Assembly (NCBI GenBank): GCA_963513935.1
Contig: OY740772.1
Location: 12,308,098 to 12,372,097, forward strand
Direction: 5' to 3'
DNA from: Aphrophora alni
Taxonomy: Eukaryota > Arthropoda > Insecta > Hemiptera > Aphrophoridae
Length of the DNA: 64,000 bases
The notes beneath the pieces are model-generated. The model ran no database searches. It worked only from the letters and a program-made list of their open reading frames with translations, and was not told the DNA's origin. Position numbers and translations under genes: made by a program. The first letter of the stretch is position 1; each line of letters opens with the position of its first letter. Below are positions 12,141 to 23,589 of the stretch, in pieces.

Positions 12141-12500
12141 TTCAGGTATAGTTTTTTTTTTTTTTTTCAATAGCTTTACTTATAATTGCTTTAGAATATC
12201 ATTATTCTGAAGTTTATCAGAAACCAATTTAATCTCATTGCCCTTTCCAAGTCAAATGAAGGAACCCTCCTGGCTCTCTAAAACAAACTCAATCATTTTC
12301 ATAATCCAGATTATTGGAGTATTTATGAGTTAACCCGAAAATAATTGTACATAATAATGTTTCCTTTGTCAATCATACACTTCAAACAAAGAAATAATTA
12401 ACACACAAGTCATACAAATTTTAATAAATTTTTTACTAAAATTATTAAAATTAATAATAATCGGAAATGAAGTAACTTGGGGTTGTTATTGTTGTTGCAG

Positions 12501-12670
12501 CGCTGCTGCAGGCCTATGATGAGGCAGCGGGTGGAATGGGGGATTGGCGGGTACGCTGGGAAGTTCCTCGACCATGTCCGTTGTGTGGACGCATGTACAG
12601 CAACAATAGCAACCTCAGGCGGCATCTTCGCAGTGCTCACATAGAGCCACGAAGTGTTAAACTAGTTTAA
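12501..12670 (+). CDS. C2H2 zinc-finger terminal exon (probable alternative 3' exon of a BTB-ZF-type gene)
   Basis: The exon follows a TTGTTATTGTTGTTGCAG acceptor (AG at 12,499-12,500). It contributes two bases to a split codon (phase 1) and then 55 codons to a TAA at 12,668-12,670. Near its middle is a canonical C2H2 finger, CPLCGRMYSNNSNLRRHLRS followed by AH (Cx2Cx12Hx4H), preceded by a GDWRVRWEVPRP linker. A single finger followed closely by a stop is what alternative terminal exons of insect BTB-ZF genes (lola, fru, ttk, br) look like. AATAAA signals follow at about 12,790 and 12,815. A second AG at 12,510-12,511 would give a phase-0 start instead. The product would be a nuclear DNA-binding transcription factor isoform. 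The BTB identity is inference, since no BTB exon lies in the window. Composition is markedly more GC-rich than the flanks. Confidence 0.8.
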
Positions 12671-12814
12671 AGTTTATCATTGTCTTAATATGTTAACAAA
12701 CTAGTCGGAACATTTTTAGTCATTTATCAGAATCCAATATAGTTTGTATTTAATTTGATAACTAAACAAATCATTTATGGGGATTTTAAAATAAAAAATT
12801 GTTATGTACAGTTT

Positions 12815-12820
12815 AATAAA
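12815..12820 (+). terminator. poly-A signal after the zinc-finger exon
   Basis: AATAAA about 145 bases beyond the stop codon. Another candidate (AAATAAAA) lies at 12,789-12,796. AT-rich context means chance matches are frequent, but the position suits a short 3' UTR. Confidence 0.45.
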
Positions 12821-13379
12821 ATTGTCATAATTAAATAGTCATACTACCTATTTATGGTGAATGTAACATAAAAAACTAACTTTTTTAAAACCATGTATAA
12901 TAGTAATAAGTGTTTCTAATATCTTTAAAAACTAAAATTAAATCTGAAAATATAATATATAAAGTCATAGAAAAATCTGTCCATGATTTCAAGGTAACAA
13001 AACTAAGTTTATGGTAAAGGTAAATTATATTTTTTTATATCAAAAGATACAGAAAATAATCAAATTTTTTTTACATTATCTAGTAAGTTTCAAGATAAGC
13101 ATCCACCGTTATTCGGCAAACATCTAGGCGATAGTGGATCTCCGTCTAGGTACTTCGATCATACCAGAAGTAAAAGTCGCTATAGTGGTAGTGATTCTCT
13201 CTCTTATATGACATAGATCTTGGATTTTTTTTCAGTGTAGTGAATGTTCTTAATGTAACTCTAGAAGAAACGGTTCATAGGGATCAGATTGGTGTTTATT
13301 GATGACTACAAAATAGAAACATTTCTTCCAATCAAAGAGCCAGATACCTGCAAATGAGAGCTTATTGTGCATTGAAACT

Positions 13380-14020
13380 CTAATGATGTGGCGGCTCCAT
13401 CTGGCTATTTATCTAGCTATTTACTTTTCTCTTTTTATGTCATCAATTTGTGGAAAAACAAAGTTCCAACATGTTCAAGTAAGTGACACCTGTAATCATT
13501 TTCTCAGCAAACATGAATAAGCCCACAACTCGATCATGTATTTTTCCACACCACACATTTATCTTATGAGAATCAAGAATATACTGAAAAATTTCATTTG
13601 ATTCTTCCCCCCCCCCCAATTTTAGTTATGACAGTTGACGACAGCCATGTGTAATATAATTAAAAACTTTCATCATCGTCTAATGTATTTAGCATGTCAC
13701 AACATATTCAACTCGTGTAGGGTGTTTTTCTTCCTTAATGTTTTAGTTGTATTTTGTAAACAAGCAGTTTCAATAATTTATGAAGCATGTTTTGAACAGT
13801 TGTTTTTGGAATAAAAAGTTCTACACTGTCAAATGATAGCTTGATAGGGTTATCCAAGCATGACTATCTCCAATGCACCACATTTTTGTATGATGTGTGT
13901 GGTCAGCCTGGGGATTTCTTGATGTCCACATTTCCAGTTTCTTTAAACTGATTATACCAAGGAATAATGATATTGTCTGTATGTGGAGCTTGTTCATAAC
14001 TACATCAAAAATGATGTTAC
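13380..14020 (-). pseudogene. Tc1/mariner-superfamily transposase relic
   Basis: Minus strand, coding order from 14,020 downward. An HTH-like portion (FKETGNVDIKKSPGWPHTS) is followed by LFIPKTTVQNMLHKLLKL and YKIQL at about 13,770-13,840. Next come HKINVWCGKIHDRVVGLFMF with a VTYL stretch at about 13,480-13,570, the region between the first and second catalytic acids. A CAGATGGAGCCGCCACAT segment at 13,390-13,410 encodes a DGA-PPH-like second-aspartate motif when frameshifts are allowed. The family resembles insect Tc3-like/IS630 transposases. Frameshifts and stops are plentiful. A run of C at 13,607-13,617 interrupts it. Confidence 0.7.
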
Positions 14021-14261
14021 ATTAATTTATCTCTTGGCCACACTACACCATACAATAAGGAGATTCCCATGACAGGTGGTGAGTCAATCAATGACACAAA
14101 GATTATATAAGATTACGTACAAAAGTTAAAATACAATATAAAATTAGAGATGTAGACTCTACAATAACAATATTCAAATCAGATCACTATAAAATAATGC
14201 AACAAAATACATAATTTAATAATAAACTCTTCTATGGAATAAAAGGAATCATATTAATAAA

Positions 14262-14662
14262 ACGCTAAGTCTGTCTGTTTGATTTTTCAACTCGAAAACT
14301 GTATATGCTAGGAACTTGAAATTTTGCACAATCATAGACCTTAGTGAGAAACTGCTGAAACCGAAGTTTCAAGTATATAAGTCAAATGGTTCCTGAGATA
14401 TAGGTTCCTAAATGTTGATAAATACATTTATAAATATGAACCTATATGTATTAATAAATGGTTGAACCTATCACTGTTATATATTTTCTTAATTAGTTTG
14501 AACTACTGAACAAAGTTAAATGAGTTTTAGACTCATTGTAATCGATCATGTGAAATGACAGATGATCAAATTTGAACATTTTTATAAATCAATTTTGCCT
14601 TAAGATTAATTAACTTTTTTTAATTTTTTACCCGTGGTAACACAGGTACGCGGGTCGCTTGT
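14262..14662 (+). repeat. interspersed repeat of unknown class
   Basis: Begins with an AAACGCTAAGTCTGTCTGTT stretch, continues with TGCTAGGAACTTGAAATTTT, and ends with a GC-richer GGTACGCGGGTCGCTTGTAT. Such a CTGTCTG... to GCGGGTCGC arrangement is common in arthropod interspersed repeats. It has no coding capacity and I cannot assign it to a family. Confidence 0.4.
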
Positions 14663-15439
14663 ATTCATATAAATAAGAAAGAAGAGCCTTTTAAAATTGT
14701 TTAGGACCGTCTATACTATCCTGATGTGTTTTGACAGTTTATTGTATAGTTTCATCCCACTTATACTAAGGTGTCTTTTTATACATGCTTTGTGTTATGT
14801 CGTGGATAATTAAGTAGCTCCTTTGGATATCGATGATTTTTTTTTACTAGTGAACTTTAAAAAATTAGTTTTCACAAAATATAGGTAGTATATCAAGTAA
14901 ATACATACAAAGAACCGATAAAAATGTTTGCTTCTGGAAGATAGGTTTGCATTATTCATAGAGTTTCAATTTGAATATAACTCTGATTATCTACTTTTGT
15001 ATAATAAAAACCTGATTACTTTTAATTGAATTTCCCCTCAAAATAATACCATACGACAAGTGTGAATATACCATCATGGTGGTACTTAATTGGTGACCCT
15101 TTTAATAATTAAAATTACATAAAATGTCTTGTTTAATTTACCAATTACATTCAAAATTCCCATATGAGTTTGCAGTAAACTTTAATACCAAGAAATTTTA
15201 CATAATTTGAGATTTCCTGAATGCAATTTAGGTGGCTTTCAAATGGTTATAGGTTTGCTATTGTAGCTCATGTATCACTACGCGTCGTTGAAACATGTTT
15301 GATTAAATAAACATAAATTTTGTGAGATCTTGTGTTCGAGTTTTTGGTTTACATTATATTTATTATCTCACAAGTCAAGCTCAATATTTATTTATAAACA
15401 AAGTGTGTTTTATCTGCATTCAGGAAAGGCCATTGTCCC

Positions 15440-16210
15440 TAAACCAGATATTCATGGCCTTAAGATTATAATCTAAGTTCAGCTCCAACTGTAACTTGTT
15501 TGGATTAGAAAAGGTTCATGTTTGAATCAGCAACACAAAGTGTCAGGGCATTTATATAGATAAAGGCCCTAAAATTGAACCTTGCGGAACCGATTCTTAG
15601 AAATTGACTGAGTTTTTGCAATAACCACCTATTTGTAACGATCTCATAGATATAAGTTAACAGCTCAAGAACCTAACCATCAACATCTTAATAAGCAGAC
15701 TTTGGATAAATCTAGGAAAACGCCAACAACAAAGTCTGACACATCGACCACAGTAGCAACTTTATTTATAAGATTAAATTTATCTTGAGTCGTATTTTTT
15801 TCCTTCTCTAAATCTTTAGTGGTTTGTATTTATTATATTATTACTCTCAAGATAATTTATTATTTGGTTACCTCCTTTATAAATACAGACCATATTACTG
15901 TATTTTAAAATAGTAGTAAAAACACCGGTTGAAAATGATATATTTATAAGATATACCAGAGGATTGTATAGATTAACACAGTGTAACCAATCATTTAAAT
16001 TCAGCAAACTAGTAAATGTAAAATAGATTGAGAACTCCGTTTTACAGTCACAATTATTAAAATGACTACTGCTGGACAATGAATGACGTGTGGTGCAATA
16101 TCATATGCACACAACAGATTCAACATCATCGCAATGATAAATAACAAACTTCCAATGTTTATAAACAGTTTGACATTGAAATCATGTACACCTTTTTCGA
16201 TGACCAAGTA
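15440..16210 (-). pseudogene. CR1/Jockey-type reverse transcriptase relic
   Basis: Minus strand. From high to low coordinates it shows LVYLINISFSTGVFTTILKY then YKGGNQ-NYLES (about 15,860-15,980), matching the RT fingers block LINLSF-TGVFP-LK-A-V-PIYKGG-NYRPIS. Next VVGVFLDLSK (about 15,710-15,770) matches motif A (FLDLSKAFD), and VPQGSILGPL (about 15,565-15,600) matches motif B. Internal stops and frameshifts interrupt all parts. Motif C (YADD) falls in the eroded region below. Plausibly CR1, L2 or Daphne-like; not separable by eye. Confidence 0.8.
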
Positions 16211-17689
16211 TTTTTCAGGCTAACATTGTTGGTGGGAAAAATATTCGAACTACAAAAACAAGTAGTATCACCTGCGTAACTGATAAATTACCTCATTATA
16301 TTAACCCAATCTAAAAAAAAAGGATTAAAATAATGACTTGTTAATTGATAGATTTACTAAGTTAATACATTTTAAGATTTTTACGGCCACTTATGTAAAT
16401 ATTGTATTAAGTTACCATTCCATTATGACAATTGTTTGTAATATTTGTTAAAATAAACATACATTTATTAATTTTGTTTTTCTCACCTGAGTTTTGTAAT
16501 TATAATGTCTTGTAATTTCTTATAAAAGTATTAACTTATGTGCTCCAATTCCAAAAGAGCCGTACAGGCTATCGAGAATATTAGCTGTAGAAATCCCTTT
16601 GTTGAAGATGTGCTTTACAAAAATTTTGTCAGAGTTATGTTGGAATATTATTCTGCTGGGTACCTAGGCAATGCGTAATACCTGGAAACACAAAAACAGA
16701 TGTTGCAGCAAAGGAAACTACAATTTAGGTACTAGTCTTGCAGTGTGTTATAGCATCTACTCTGTATTGGTAATTAAAGAAATTGCTAAAATGAAGCTGT
16801 AATAGATAATAAATTGAGATAAATGAAAGACACTGCCTGACCACAGAAACATAAATTCATGCCAATCATTGAGAGGAAATGATGATTACCCATTCTCTTA
16901 TTGGTTATTCCAGGAATTTTAATGGAATACAGAAATCCTTCACAATGTACATTCTGTCAAACAGTTCTGACATAAAAGTATCCTCATTGACTATATTATA
17001 CTGAGAGGTAAGCATTTGATTCAAGTAATCTTGATGGATCAGCTGATATCCGTGATCATGTGTTTTCCTTCTTGCATTACTTTTAATTGACAAGATATAA
17101 AAAAATAAAAAAATGTTGATGATTGTTGCAGGCTCCCTTTACAGCCCTGTAATATATTATGTTGTTGGTAAATTTTATCAAAGTTTACCAATATTAATTA
17201 GTTTTACCATAGTTTTAGTTTTACGTTATTTTATTTAGTTTTAATGTAATAGTGATGGTTTTTTGACAGAAACAAAATTATTCTTGTTAAAATTCATTTT
17301 AATTTGAAAACTACCGCTTGGAAACAAAACTATTCACATACTACTACAAGTTTATGCAACTGCAAACTCTAGTTTACTTGTAATGGTACTCTTGGACTAA
17401 ATTTAGTTTGTACAACACTTTTTTTAATCTATTATATTTAGTGAATCAATATGTTTTCATTTTATTTAATGCTTTCCTGATTTGTAGTAACATTATTTGT
17501 CAGCTGTTATCTGCATCGTTTAGTCTTGTCGTTCTATAACCAAGTTATGACACAAGACATTGTTATCTGTTTAATTTGAAGTTTTTGATTTCAATAAAAG
17601 CAATAAGCCTACATTTGAACAGAATATTTTAAATTGATTGGGTGTGGAGCCTGAGTGTAGTGATATAAAAAAAAGAATCAATTTCAATT
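16211..17689. other. non-coding, nothing convincing
   Basis: The + strand at 16,545-16,675 is open and codes for a plausible-looking peptide (NSKRAVQAIENISC, then NPFVEDVLYKNFVR), but it lacks splice signals or homologs I recognise. The 62-aa minus frame at 16,905-17,093 is likewise anonymous. The rest is AT-rich. Confidence 0.35.
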
Positions 17690-18400
17690 TACATGGAGAA
17701 CACAAAATATGCAAATGTAGCTTTGTCAACTGAGAAGATAATCGTGATAAAATATTTGAAAAACCGAAACCTAGAATTCAGGAAAAAGATTTATTGTATA
17801 AACTGTAAAATATCTCTGATGAAATCACATTTGTATATGTTATACGCCAAACAAAAAGAAATATTAATACACGAGCTAAAGAGTATTTTCCCTCTTAATA
17901 GGCCTGATAAATTAGCATTGGCTAAACACTGATGAGCAGAATTAAAATATTTTAAAGTAGAAAACACTAAACTTTTGAAAAATATTGCAAAATTGAGAAT
18001 ACTTGGGATGCTTGGGAAAATGTTTACATTAACAAATGTTACAATCTTGTTGAGCACTGTGGTGAAATTCACAATAATAATTTGAATTTGCCCCTAACCA
18101 CAATCACTGGAACTTAATAAAACACAATTATCTGATTAATTTTTCTTTATTAATCTTTATTAATTATAACCACTTAATGCCCTTCATTAAGGGCATTAAG
18201 TAGTTATAATTAATAAAGAACAATTAATCAGATAATTGTGATTTATTAAGTTCCAGTGATTGTGGTTAGGGGCAAATTCAAATTATTATTATTAACAAAT
18301 GTCCTAATGTATTGTAAATAATGAATTATGCCCTTTACAAAATTCTACACTGATGTAAAATATAATTGTATAACTTATATATGAATATACTTTTGTAATA
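17690..18400 (+). pseudogene. Penelope-like element relic, GIY-YIG domain
   Basis: The + strand frame from 17,693 contains IYCINCKI, then a degenerate QKEILIHELKSIFPLNRPDK and LALAKH. This is the layout of the PLE C-terminal nuclease (IYKI-C-C, YIGQT-R-I-TR-KEH, DKS-AKH). It continues in other frames with YFKVENTKLLKN and DAWENVYINK at about 17,945-18,040. A second PLE relic at 26,250-26,520 has the same motifs in the same order (KIYCYKL-like, GEKHYFKLENFGCLK, DAWK and YINK). Downstream 18,290-18,400 also aligns with 26,505-26,600. A foldback (18,073-18,290) interrupts the 3' part. Confidence 0.65.
18073..18290. repeat. 218-bp near-perfect palindrome (foldback/MITE)
   Basis: The arms begin AATAATAATTTGAATTTGCC and end with its inverse, meeting at CTTAATGCCCTT-CAT-TAAGGGCATTAAG near 18,186. 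They differ mainly by a 10-base insertion in the left arm (near 18,148-18,157). Copies of ATTAACAAATGT lie before it (18,028-18,039) and immediately after it (18,291-18,302). By comparison with the PLE copy at 26.5 kb, the foldback interrupts PLE sequence. Near-identical arms imply recent origin or conversion. Confidence 0.9.
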
Positions 18401-19139
18401 TTGTATTAGTTACATAGGTTATTTATGATGTAGAGCATTTCTTAAAGTCTTACAATTTAAAAACTTATCAAATAAGCCCACCATGTCCCTCCAGAATGTT
18501 ACAAAAATATGAGGCTGTGTACAGTACTAGACTAGTTATAGTTTAATTATTATAGCTGAAGACATTGTCATTTAAACACATTTGACTTAATAAACATTTT
18601 TGTGATAATAACTTGTTGAGTTTAGCTGTAATAAAATTGCTCTTAACTTTTTAAACAAAGTATGGTATGTAACTATTTCTCTATGGATTTCATACATACT
18701 TCATATACTTAGAATACCAAGTTATACTACAAATGTTTAAACTATTTACAAAGATAATCAGTTTTGTCAATAATGTATTCATATTGAGTTAGTAAAAGAA
18801 TCAAGTACTTGGAGTTATATCCAATTACAAGTTTAGTTGATCAAATTATATAGAAAAATTTGCAAGAATTGTTTTTTTGCGGAAATTTGTATTTTTTGTG
18901 TCATGTCCCTTGAAAGTATTGAAAACAATATATTTATTCACTGTGCAAGGTCTAGATTATGGAGTTGTTAAGTGCAGATATGATTATTACATTGATTTAG
19001 AATCACACAAAAAAGATCATTTGGTTTTGATTGCTCATTTTTTATACACTTCTTATTACTTGTATAAAAAAATTACATTATAATTTTTTTCGATTCAACC
19101 TTCTATGTTATACAATTCAATTTTCTCTGACGGCAATGT
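18401..19139. other. non-coding, nothing recognised
   Basis: AT-rich. The 68-aa frame at 18,877-19,083 has no recognisable motif or splice context. Confidence 0.5.
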
Positions 19140-19840
19140 TTCTTCATCCTTTGACTTCTTCTCTGTTGTTCTTCCTCTGATATTTATGTTCTCCATTTCT
19201 TGGTTTTATCATTCGTCAAACTCTTCACCTCTGCTATCTTCTTTCTGTTTTTATCATCAATTTCTAGTTCTCTAATTCCTATTTTCTCCAAGTCTTTGTG
19301 TACTTCTCTACTCCATAGTATCTGAACCCTTGAATTTTCTTGATACATTAGAAGTTTCTTTGATATTCGTTCCCTGTTCATCTCACTAAATGTCCATAAA
19401 AGCTGATAACTCTGCTTGGTCATTATTGTTGATATATTTTTAAACTTCTCACAGAGTACGTTATTTTTTTGGATTTTATATCTGAATTTCATTAACGTTT
19501 TTTGGATCTTAAAACGTTACGCAGTAATTATATTTTCTCTTCCACTTAACCCTATATTTGATAGTGTTTCCGCTGTGTACAAATATTTCGGTTGTACTAC
19601 TGTGTCTATATTTAACCTGGTATGATAGTATTTTTGATCTGTTTGTTTTTTTTTAAATAGTCTGGACAATGTTTCCATTTTGCTGACCCTTTCTTTTATT
19701 GGCAGTTTTTCACTATTGTTTGGTGTGATGATTTTCCCTAAATATTATAATGTTTCTATTCATCTGATGACCATGTATTTTGTCTTCCACTGTTTTATCA
19801 AAGTTCATTTATTCTCTTTTTCCAAAAGCTATTTGCAGTC
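19140..19840 (-). pseudogene. LINE reverse transcriptase C-terminal relic (RTE-like)
   Basis: Minus strand, high to low. YLGKIITPNNSEKLPIKERV lies at about 19,660-19,760. YHTRLNIDTVVQPKYLYTAE lies at about 19,560-19,640, in the position of the widespread YNTVIKPE-LYGSE block. Then comes EKFKNISTIMTKQ (19,400-19,460) followed by the conserved end: SEMNRERISKKLLMYQENSR, WSREVHKDLEKIGIRELEID, and an AKSLT/KKWRTEE-like tail. This is the usual C-terminus of insect endonuclease-reverse transcriptases (RM-E-R-PKK-L ... GRPRTRW-V-KDL-G). The last 102 codons (19,184-19,492) are still open, while the upstream part needs frame changes. No catalytic motif survives. Confidence 0.75.
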
Positions 19841-20269
19841 CTTATTTTTCCACTTTTTTTAGTTGTTCTGCTGCTCTTGGCAAATACTACATCACATGCG
19901 TACGCTAGACAATATATGTCATTATCTTTTTTTTCTTGGGTCCTATTCTGATTCCAAATATATTTTTAAAACATTCTATTTAATTTAAAAAAAGACTAAA
20001 AATTATATATACTTTAAGCAATCAAATTGCATCCCCCCAAACTAAAAATATCCTGTCTTATTTCACTCAACTAGAGTATATTCAACATTGTAGCATAGAA
20101 CCCAATCATTTTTGTGTGTGGACTAATGCAAAGCTTCGTCACACACAAAGACTACCAATCATGTTACATTACTAAGACATGTGCTCTTGCGATTGTTACA
20201 GATTCCTCCTCTTTCAACATAAACGCAACCATTCTCAGTATGTCTTAATAACTTCTAATTATTTTCCAG

Positions 20270-20340
20270 GTCCATGGCCAACAAGGCGTTATTCACAAAT
20301 ATTTGATGGGAGTAATGCAAGAAATTTTCCTTCCAACAGG
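20270..20340 (+). CDS. BEN-domain protein, first exon in window
   Basis: The exon is bounded by an ATTATTTTCCAG acceptor (AG at 20,268-20,269) and a strong GTAAGT donor at 20,341. It contributes two bases to a split codon (entry phase 1) and then 23 codons: GPWPTRRYSQIFDGSNARNF then PSNR, leaving in phase 0. The next exon (23,367) starts on a codon boundary, so reading continues as ...SNR|VSLGFGV. The peptide is a linker just N-terminal to a BEN domain. Its entry phase equals that of the zinc-finger exon at 12,501, consistent with mutually exclusive 3' exons of one gene. Intron 20,341-23,366 (3.0 kb) is filled mostly by a pogo/Tigger relic. Confidence 0.8.
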
Positions 20341-20880
20341 GTAAGTAAAATTGTATTTTATTAAATTTTGTATCTAAATATTTTTATTAATAATTAGTAA
20401 GACACTAATTCCAGCAACATATGTTCCAAATGTGCTACTATTCTGTGACAAATATTTCACAATTAGATGTTGATTTTTGGGATCTTTATGTTGTTTGTCT
20501 ATTGTTATTGTTTTGTGATTTATGATTTTTATATTCTATACGGTTTTGTATAAGAACTGTAAACAAAGTGTAGGGAGAATGTCAGGGAAAAAAATTGACC
20601 TCTGTTTTTGACTGATATTCCAATCTGTATTTTATAACCTATTGAAAATGGAAAAAAGAACATAAAAACTATATAAGTTATTGTACAATCTACAGTTTTA
20701 CTCTGAGTCAATGTCTCTACTCTGAAATGTAATATCACATGATATGATGCAGTTGAGCATAAAGCTCCAGCATCTGATGATGATGGAGCGGATTGGATGT
20801 TAAACAAAGCTCTCTTAAACATTGTAGGGATGTCAACTTTTATTCTTAGACTATCTCCTCTTAAAAAAATCATTTTGAAA

Positions 20881-23010
20881 TACAGTGGAAACTCAGTTTT
20901 CAGTCACTCTATTAACCGTCAGTTTCTTAACCGTTATGTCAGTAAAAAAGAAATATCATTTTATGACAATATATTTTAATGACCACATTGGTGAATGAAA
21001 TGAAAAATAGAAAAAAAAATTAATATACCCATAAGTAAACGTTATAATTTGATATTCTGAAAACCCTTTTAGAGGATTATTGTAAACAGGAACACTTGTA
21101 ATTGTATCTAAAACTTGTGAGAGGTTGACATTAGGCTCATCAATAAGTCCACCGTTGTAAGCATGGGACATTCTCCAACCAATAAATAAAGGTATTAATG
21201 GTAATTAATCACATTAATAATTAATTGGAAAAGTATTAAATAAAGAGCATTAGAAATTACAAATTGTAAACACTTTGGACAAAACAAATTTGAAAAGAAA
21301 AAATAAAGAAACTAAAATTGAACAATTCAAAAAGAGCGCAGGCTGTGCTTACAAGAAATGCACGATTCCATTGAAAACTGAATCTACAAACCTAGTGGTG
21401 TCATAAATGAAAAAGGCTGACTCTCATTGGTCTATATGAAGAAACTGGTGGGAGTCGAGGTAAAGGTTCCGTTTTCTTGAATTCATTACAGAGAGGAGTT
21501 GAAAAGACGCCAGCGGTACGAGATGTAGCATGGGTAGAACCATGAGAAGTTTTTTTATAAAAATGTGTTAGAAAGAAGAAGGTTAAACATGTTGGAGTGA
21601 GTGTAGTATATTATACATCATGTAAAAGTAAAGAGTTGTTATTTTTTTTAAAGAATTTGGACAGGGAGGAAAAATTTGGTCATGGACGTTTTTTAAATCA
21701 ATTTTAATAAAAGAACAAATTTGTTGTACAGAAACTTTTTGTAATTTAGTATAAGTTTATTTCATTGTTTAGACTAAGAAAAAAACTCTCGGAAATAATA
21801 AATGTATGAAATTTTTAACAAGTTTGATAATAATTATTAAAAAGATTTTCAAAGCCTAAAATGTGTGACTAAACTTTAATTAGAGTGCATCCTTCCATTC
21901 ACGTTGCATGAATCACCGGCTTGCGATGTATAGAAGTGAGTCAGAACCTTGTTTAGAAACAATAAATATTAAATTCAAGTGATTTATAAACAATTAGAAT
22001 TAAAGATTTCGCATAAAACAAAGTAAAGCAAGTTACACCCTCTTCAGTTACATTTTTTTCTTTCACTCTGAGCCACAATTTTGCTATGCTCGTCCTAACA
22101 GTTTACACCAGATCAAGGAATAGTAGCTGCAAAAAATGGCATCTTTATGTTGAATTGTCGTTTGTCCACAGGTAGCTTGAGTTTTTCAAAATAGCCCTTT
22201 ACAGTGGGAACAAAATGCAGTTTTTGAAATAACACATATGTTATATAAACATTTTATTAAGCTCCATAAACAACACGCAAATTGGTCACATTATTTAAAG
22301 GCCTAGGCTTTTAATATGTACCAATAACTAAAAGAGTGAGTTTATGATCTCTTGAAACATTTCCACAAACTAAAACCGTCAAATATATCTTTAATTTTTT
22401 AAAGGCTTTTGTAGTTGATTCTTTAACTCCTGTTAGATCTGAAATGGAGATAACTTATTCTGTTTTACAAGACCTTGAAATGTTATTTTATATTCATCGG
22501 CAGAATTTATATCGTCAGATATGTCCAGTTTCCATATGCTATGCAAACCTTGAAGTTATGAAGCCATCTCTTGAAAAAAGATAACATTTCATCTTCTGGC
22601 AAATCCAATTCTTTGTGAAAATATTTGCAATTAATTATCAATTATTTTCAATTATCATCGACCATGTAATCTCTTTACATCTGTAGCCTTCTGATTTGTT
22701 TGCACTGAACCATTAGTACAACACAATGTCCAGTGTCTCTAGCTTAGGGCTTTTTCAAAGTTAGCCGAATATCAATACTTTTGCTAGTAGCAGTTTCAGA
22801 AAGAAAAAATTCTTATTGCTCTTTTTGCTTTTTAATATTGAATATAATAGAGGATCAATATTAAATGCATTCATAATATTATTTTTACTCTCACCTTTTT
22901 CTAGTCGACGTATTATATCCAGTTTTTGGTGTGTTGTTAGTCTCACATGCTTTTTCTGTTCTGATTTAGGCAGACTTTTGCTAGGTTTTGAAAACATATT
23001 TATACACTAG
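20881..23010 (-). pseudogene. pogo/Tigger transposase relic
   Basis: Minus strand, coding order from 22,997 downward. The N-terminal CENP-B/pogo HTH begins at an ATG (22,997) and contains VRLTTHQKLDIIRRLEKGES at about 22,880-22,940. It is followed by KPKLETLDIVLY and WF-KSEG text at 22,700-22,760, then FFKRWLHNFK (22,550-22,590), SADEYKITFQGL (22,480-22,510) and NVSRDHKLTLLVIG (22,320-22,370). An FVPTVKGYFEKLKLP block lies at about 22,170-22,215. A C-terminal piece DEPNVNLSQVLDTITSVPVY lies at 21,060-21,140. These match the DDE transposase order of Tigger elements. The low-coordinate end has TACAGTGGAAACTCAGTTTT at 20,883, a pogo-like terminus. Many stops and at least one internal insertion (21.2-22.1 kb) make it inactive. 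Confidence 0.8.
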
Positions 23011-23057
23011 AAGTAGCTACAAACTCAATTGTAGTTGTACAACTAAGACTCAATAGT

Positions 23058-23222
23058 ACAGTAACTTGGTCGGCACCTGATTGAGCTAATGGGAGCGTCC
23101 CACATGGCCATGGCCAAGCGCTTCAATATCAAACTGCTGAGCGCAACTAACTTAGACTGTGTGCTGGACTATCAAGTGTACCAAGCAATCGAATGTCGGA
23201 ATAACTTGGTCCTACTTGTATC
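23058..23222. mobile_element. small pogo-like MITE
   Basis: TACAGTAACTTGGTCGGCAC at the left roughly mirrors the right end, whose reverse complement reads TACAAGTAGGACCAAGTTAT, TCCGACATTCGATTG; the shared part is GTCGGCACCTGATTG versus TCCGACATTCGATTG. TA-flanked ends suit a Tc1/mariner/pogo derivative. It adjoins the Tigger relic. The GC-rich interior is non-coding. Confidence 0.45.
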
Positions 23223-23366
23223 CGTAAAACAACTTAAATCAATTTTTTGAAACATCAGATAACTTTCTCTATACTGTGATATAGAATAGTAAAAACAAAA
23301 CATTTGAAATAGATTGTTACTAAACTACTAAATAAAATATTTGATTTGTTTTCTTTCTGTTTTTAG

Positions 23367-23589
23367 GTATCTTTAGGTTTTGGAGTGGAAGTACGTTTAG
23401 ACCAGTTAAGAGGTGTAAAATGGAACGATTACCGTAAATTAACTCGTGGATTAGCATCGATATTATTTAGTCATCATGAATTAGCTACACGCTCAGTTAC
23501 AGGTCAGAGGTGGTCACGATATTTTAGCGCAGGTGACGCCAGACCTGTGAAACCTGCTCTTGATCCTGCCAAAATACATGCAATTATAG
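23367..23589 (+). CDS. BEN-domain exon (N-terminal and central BEN)
   Basis: Follows TTTCTGTTTTTAG and ends before GTATAT at 23,590; 74 codons plus one base (phase 1 exit). The peptide begins VSLGFGVEVRLDQLRGVKWN, continues DYRKLTRGLASILFSHHELA and then TRSVTGQRWSRYF, RPVKPALDPAKIHAII. This is the BEN-domain layout: an [LI]-x-W-x-D/K start, T-R-L-LF-x-x-x-LA, S-[LV]-TG, then KP-LDP-K-x-x-I. BEN domains (BEND proteins, Insensitive, Elba, NACC1) bind DNA or mediate protein contacts in transcriptional repression and insulation. The domain finishes in the next exon (A|YVRALFPHV...), fitting the phase-1 junction exactly. The GC-richer, coding-like sequence stands out from its intronic surroundings. 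The exact orthologue is not assigned. Confidence 0.88.

Larger units (their letters stand above)
20341..23366 (+). other. intron of the BEN transcript
   Basis: GT (GTAAGT) at 20,341 and AG preceded by TTTCTTTCTGTTTTTAG at 23,365-23,366. It holds the antisense pogo/Tigger relic and a small MITE listed separately. Between 21,180 and 22,080 I see only AT-rich sequence. Confidence 0.8.

Noticed and set aside
17791..18072. 93-aa minus-strand ORF
   Set aside because: Opposite strand of the PLE GIY-YIG relic and part of the palindrome.
22100..22130. Plus-strand DQGIVAA matching the pogo DQG-IAA motif, implying an internal inversion
   Set aside because: A single short match in an eroded region read opposite to all other Tigger blocks; too weak.
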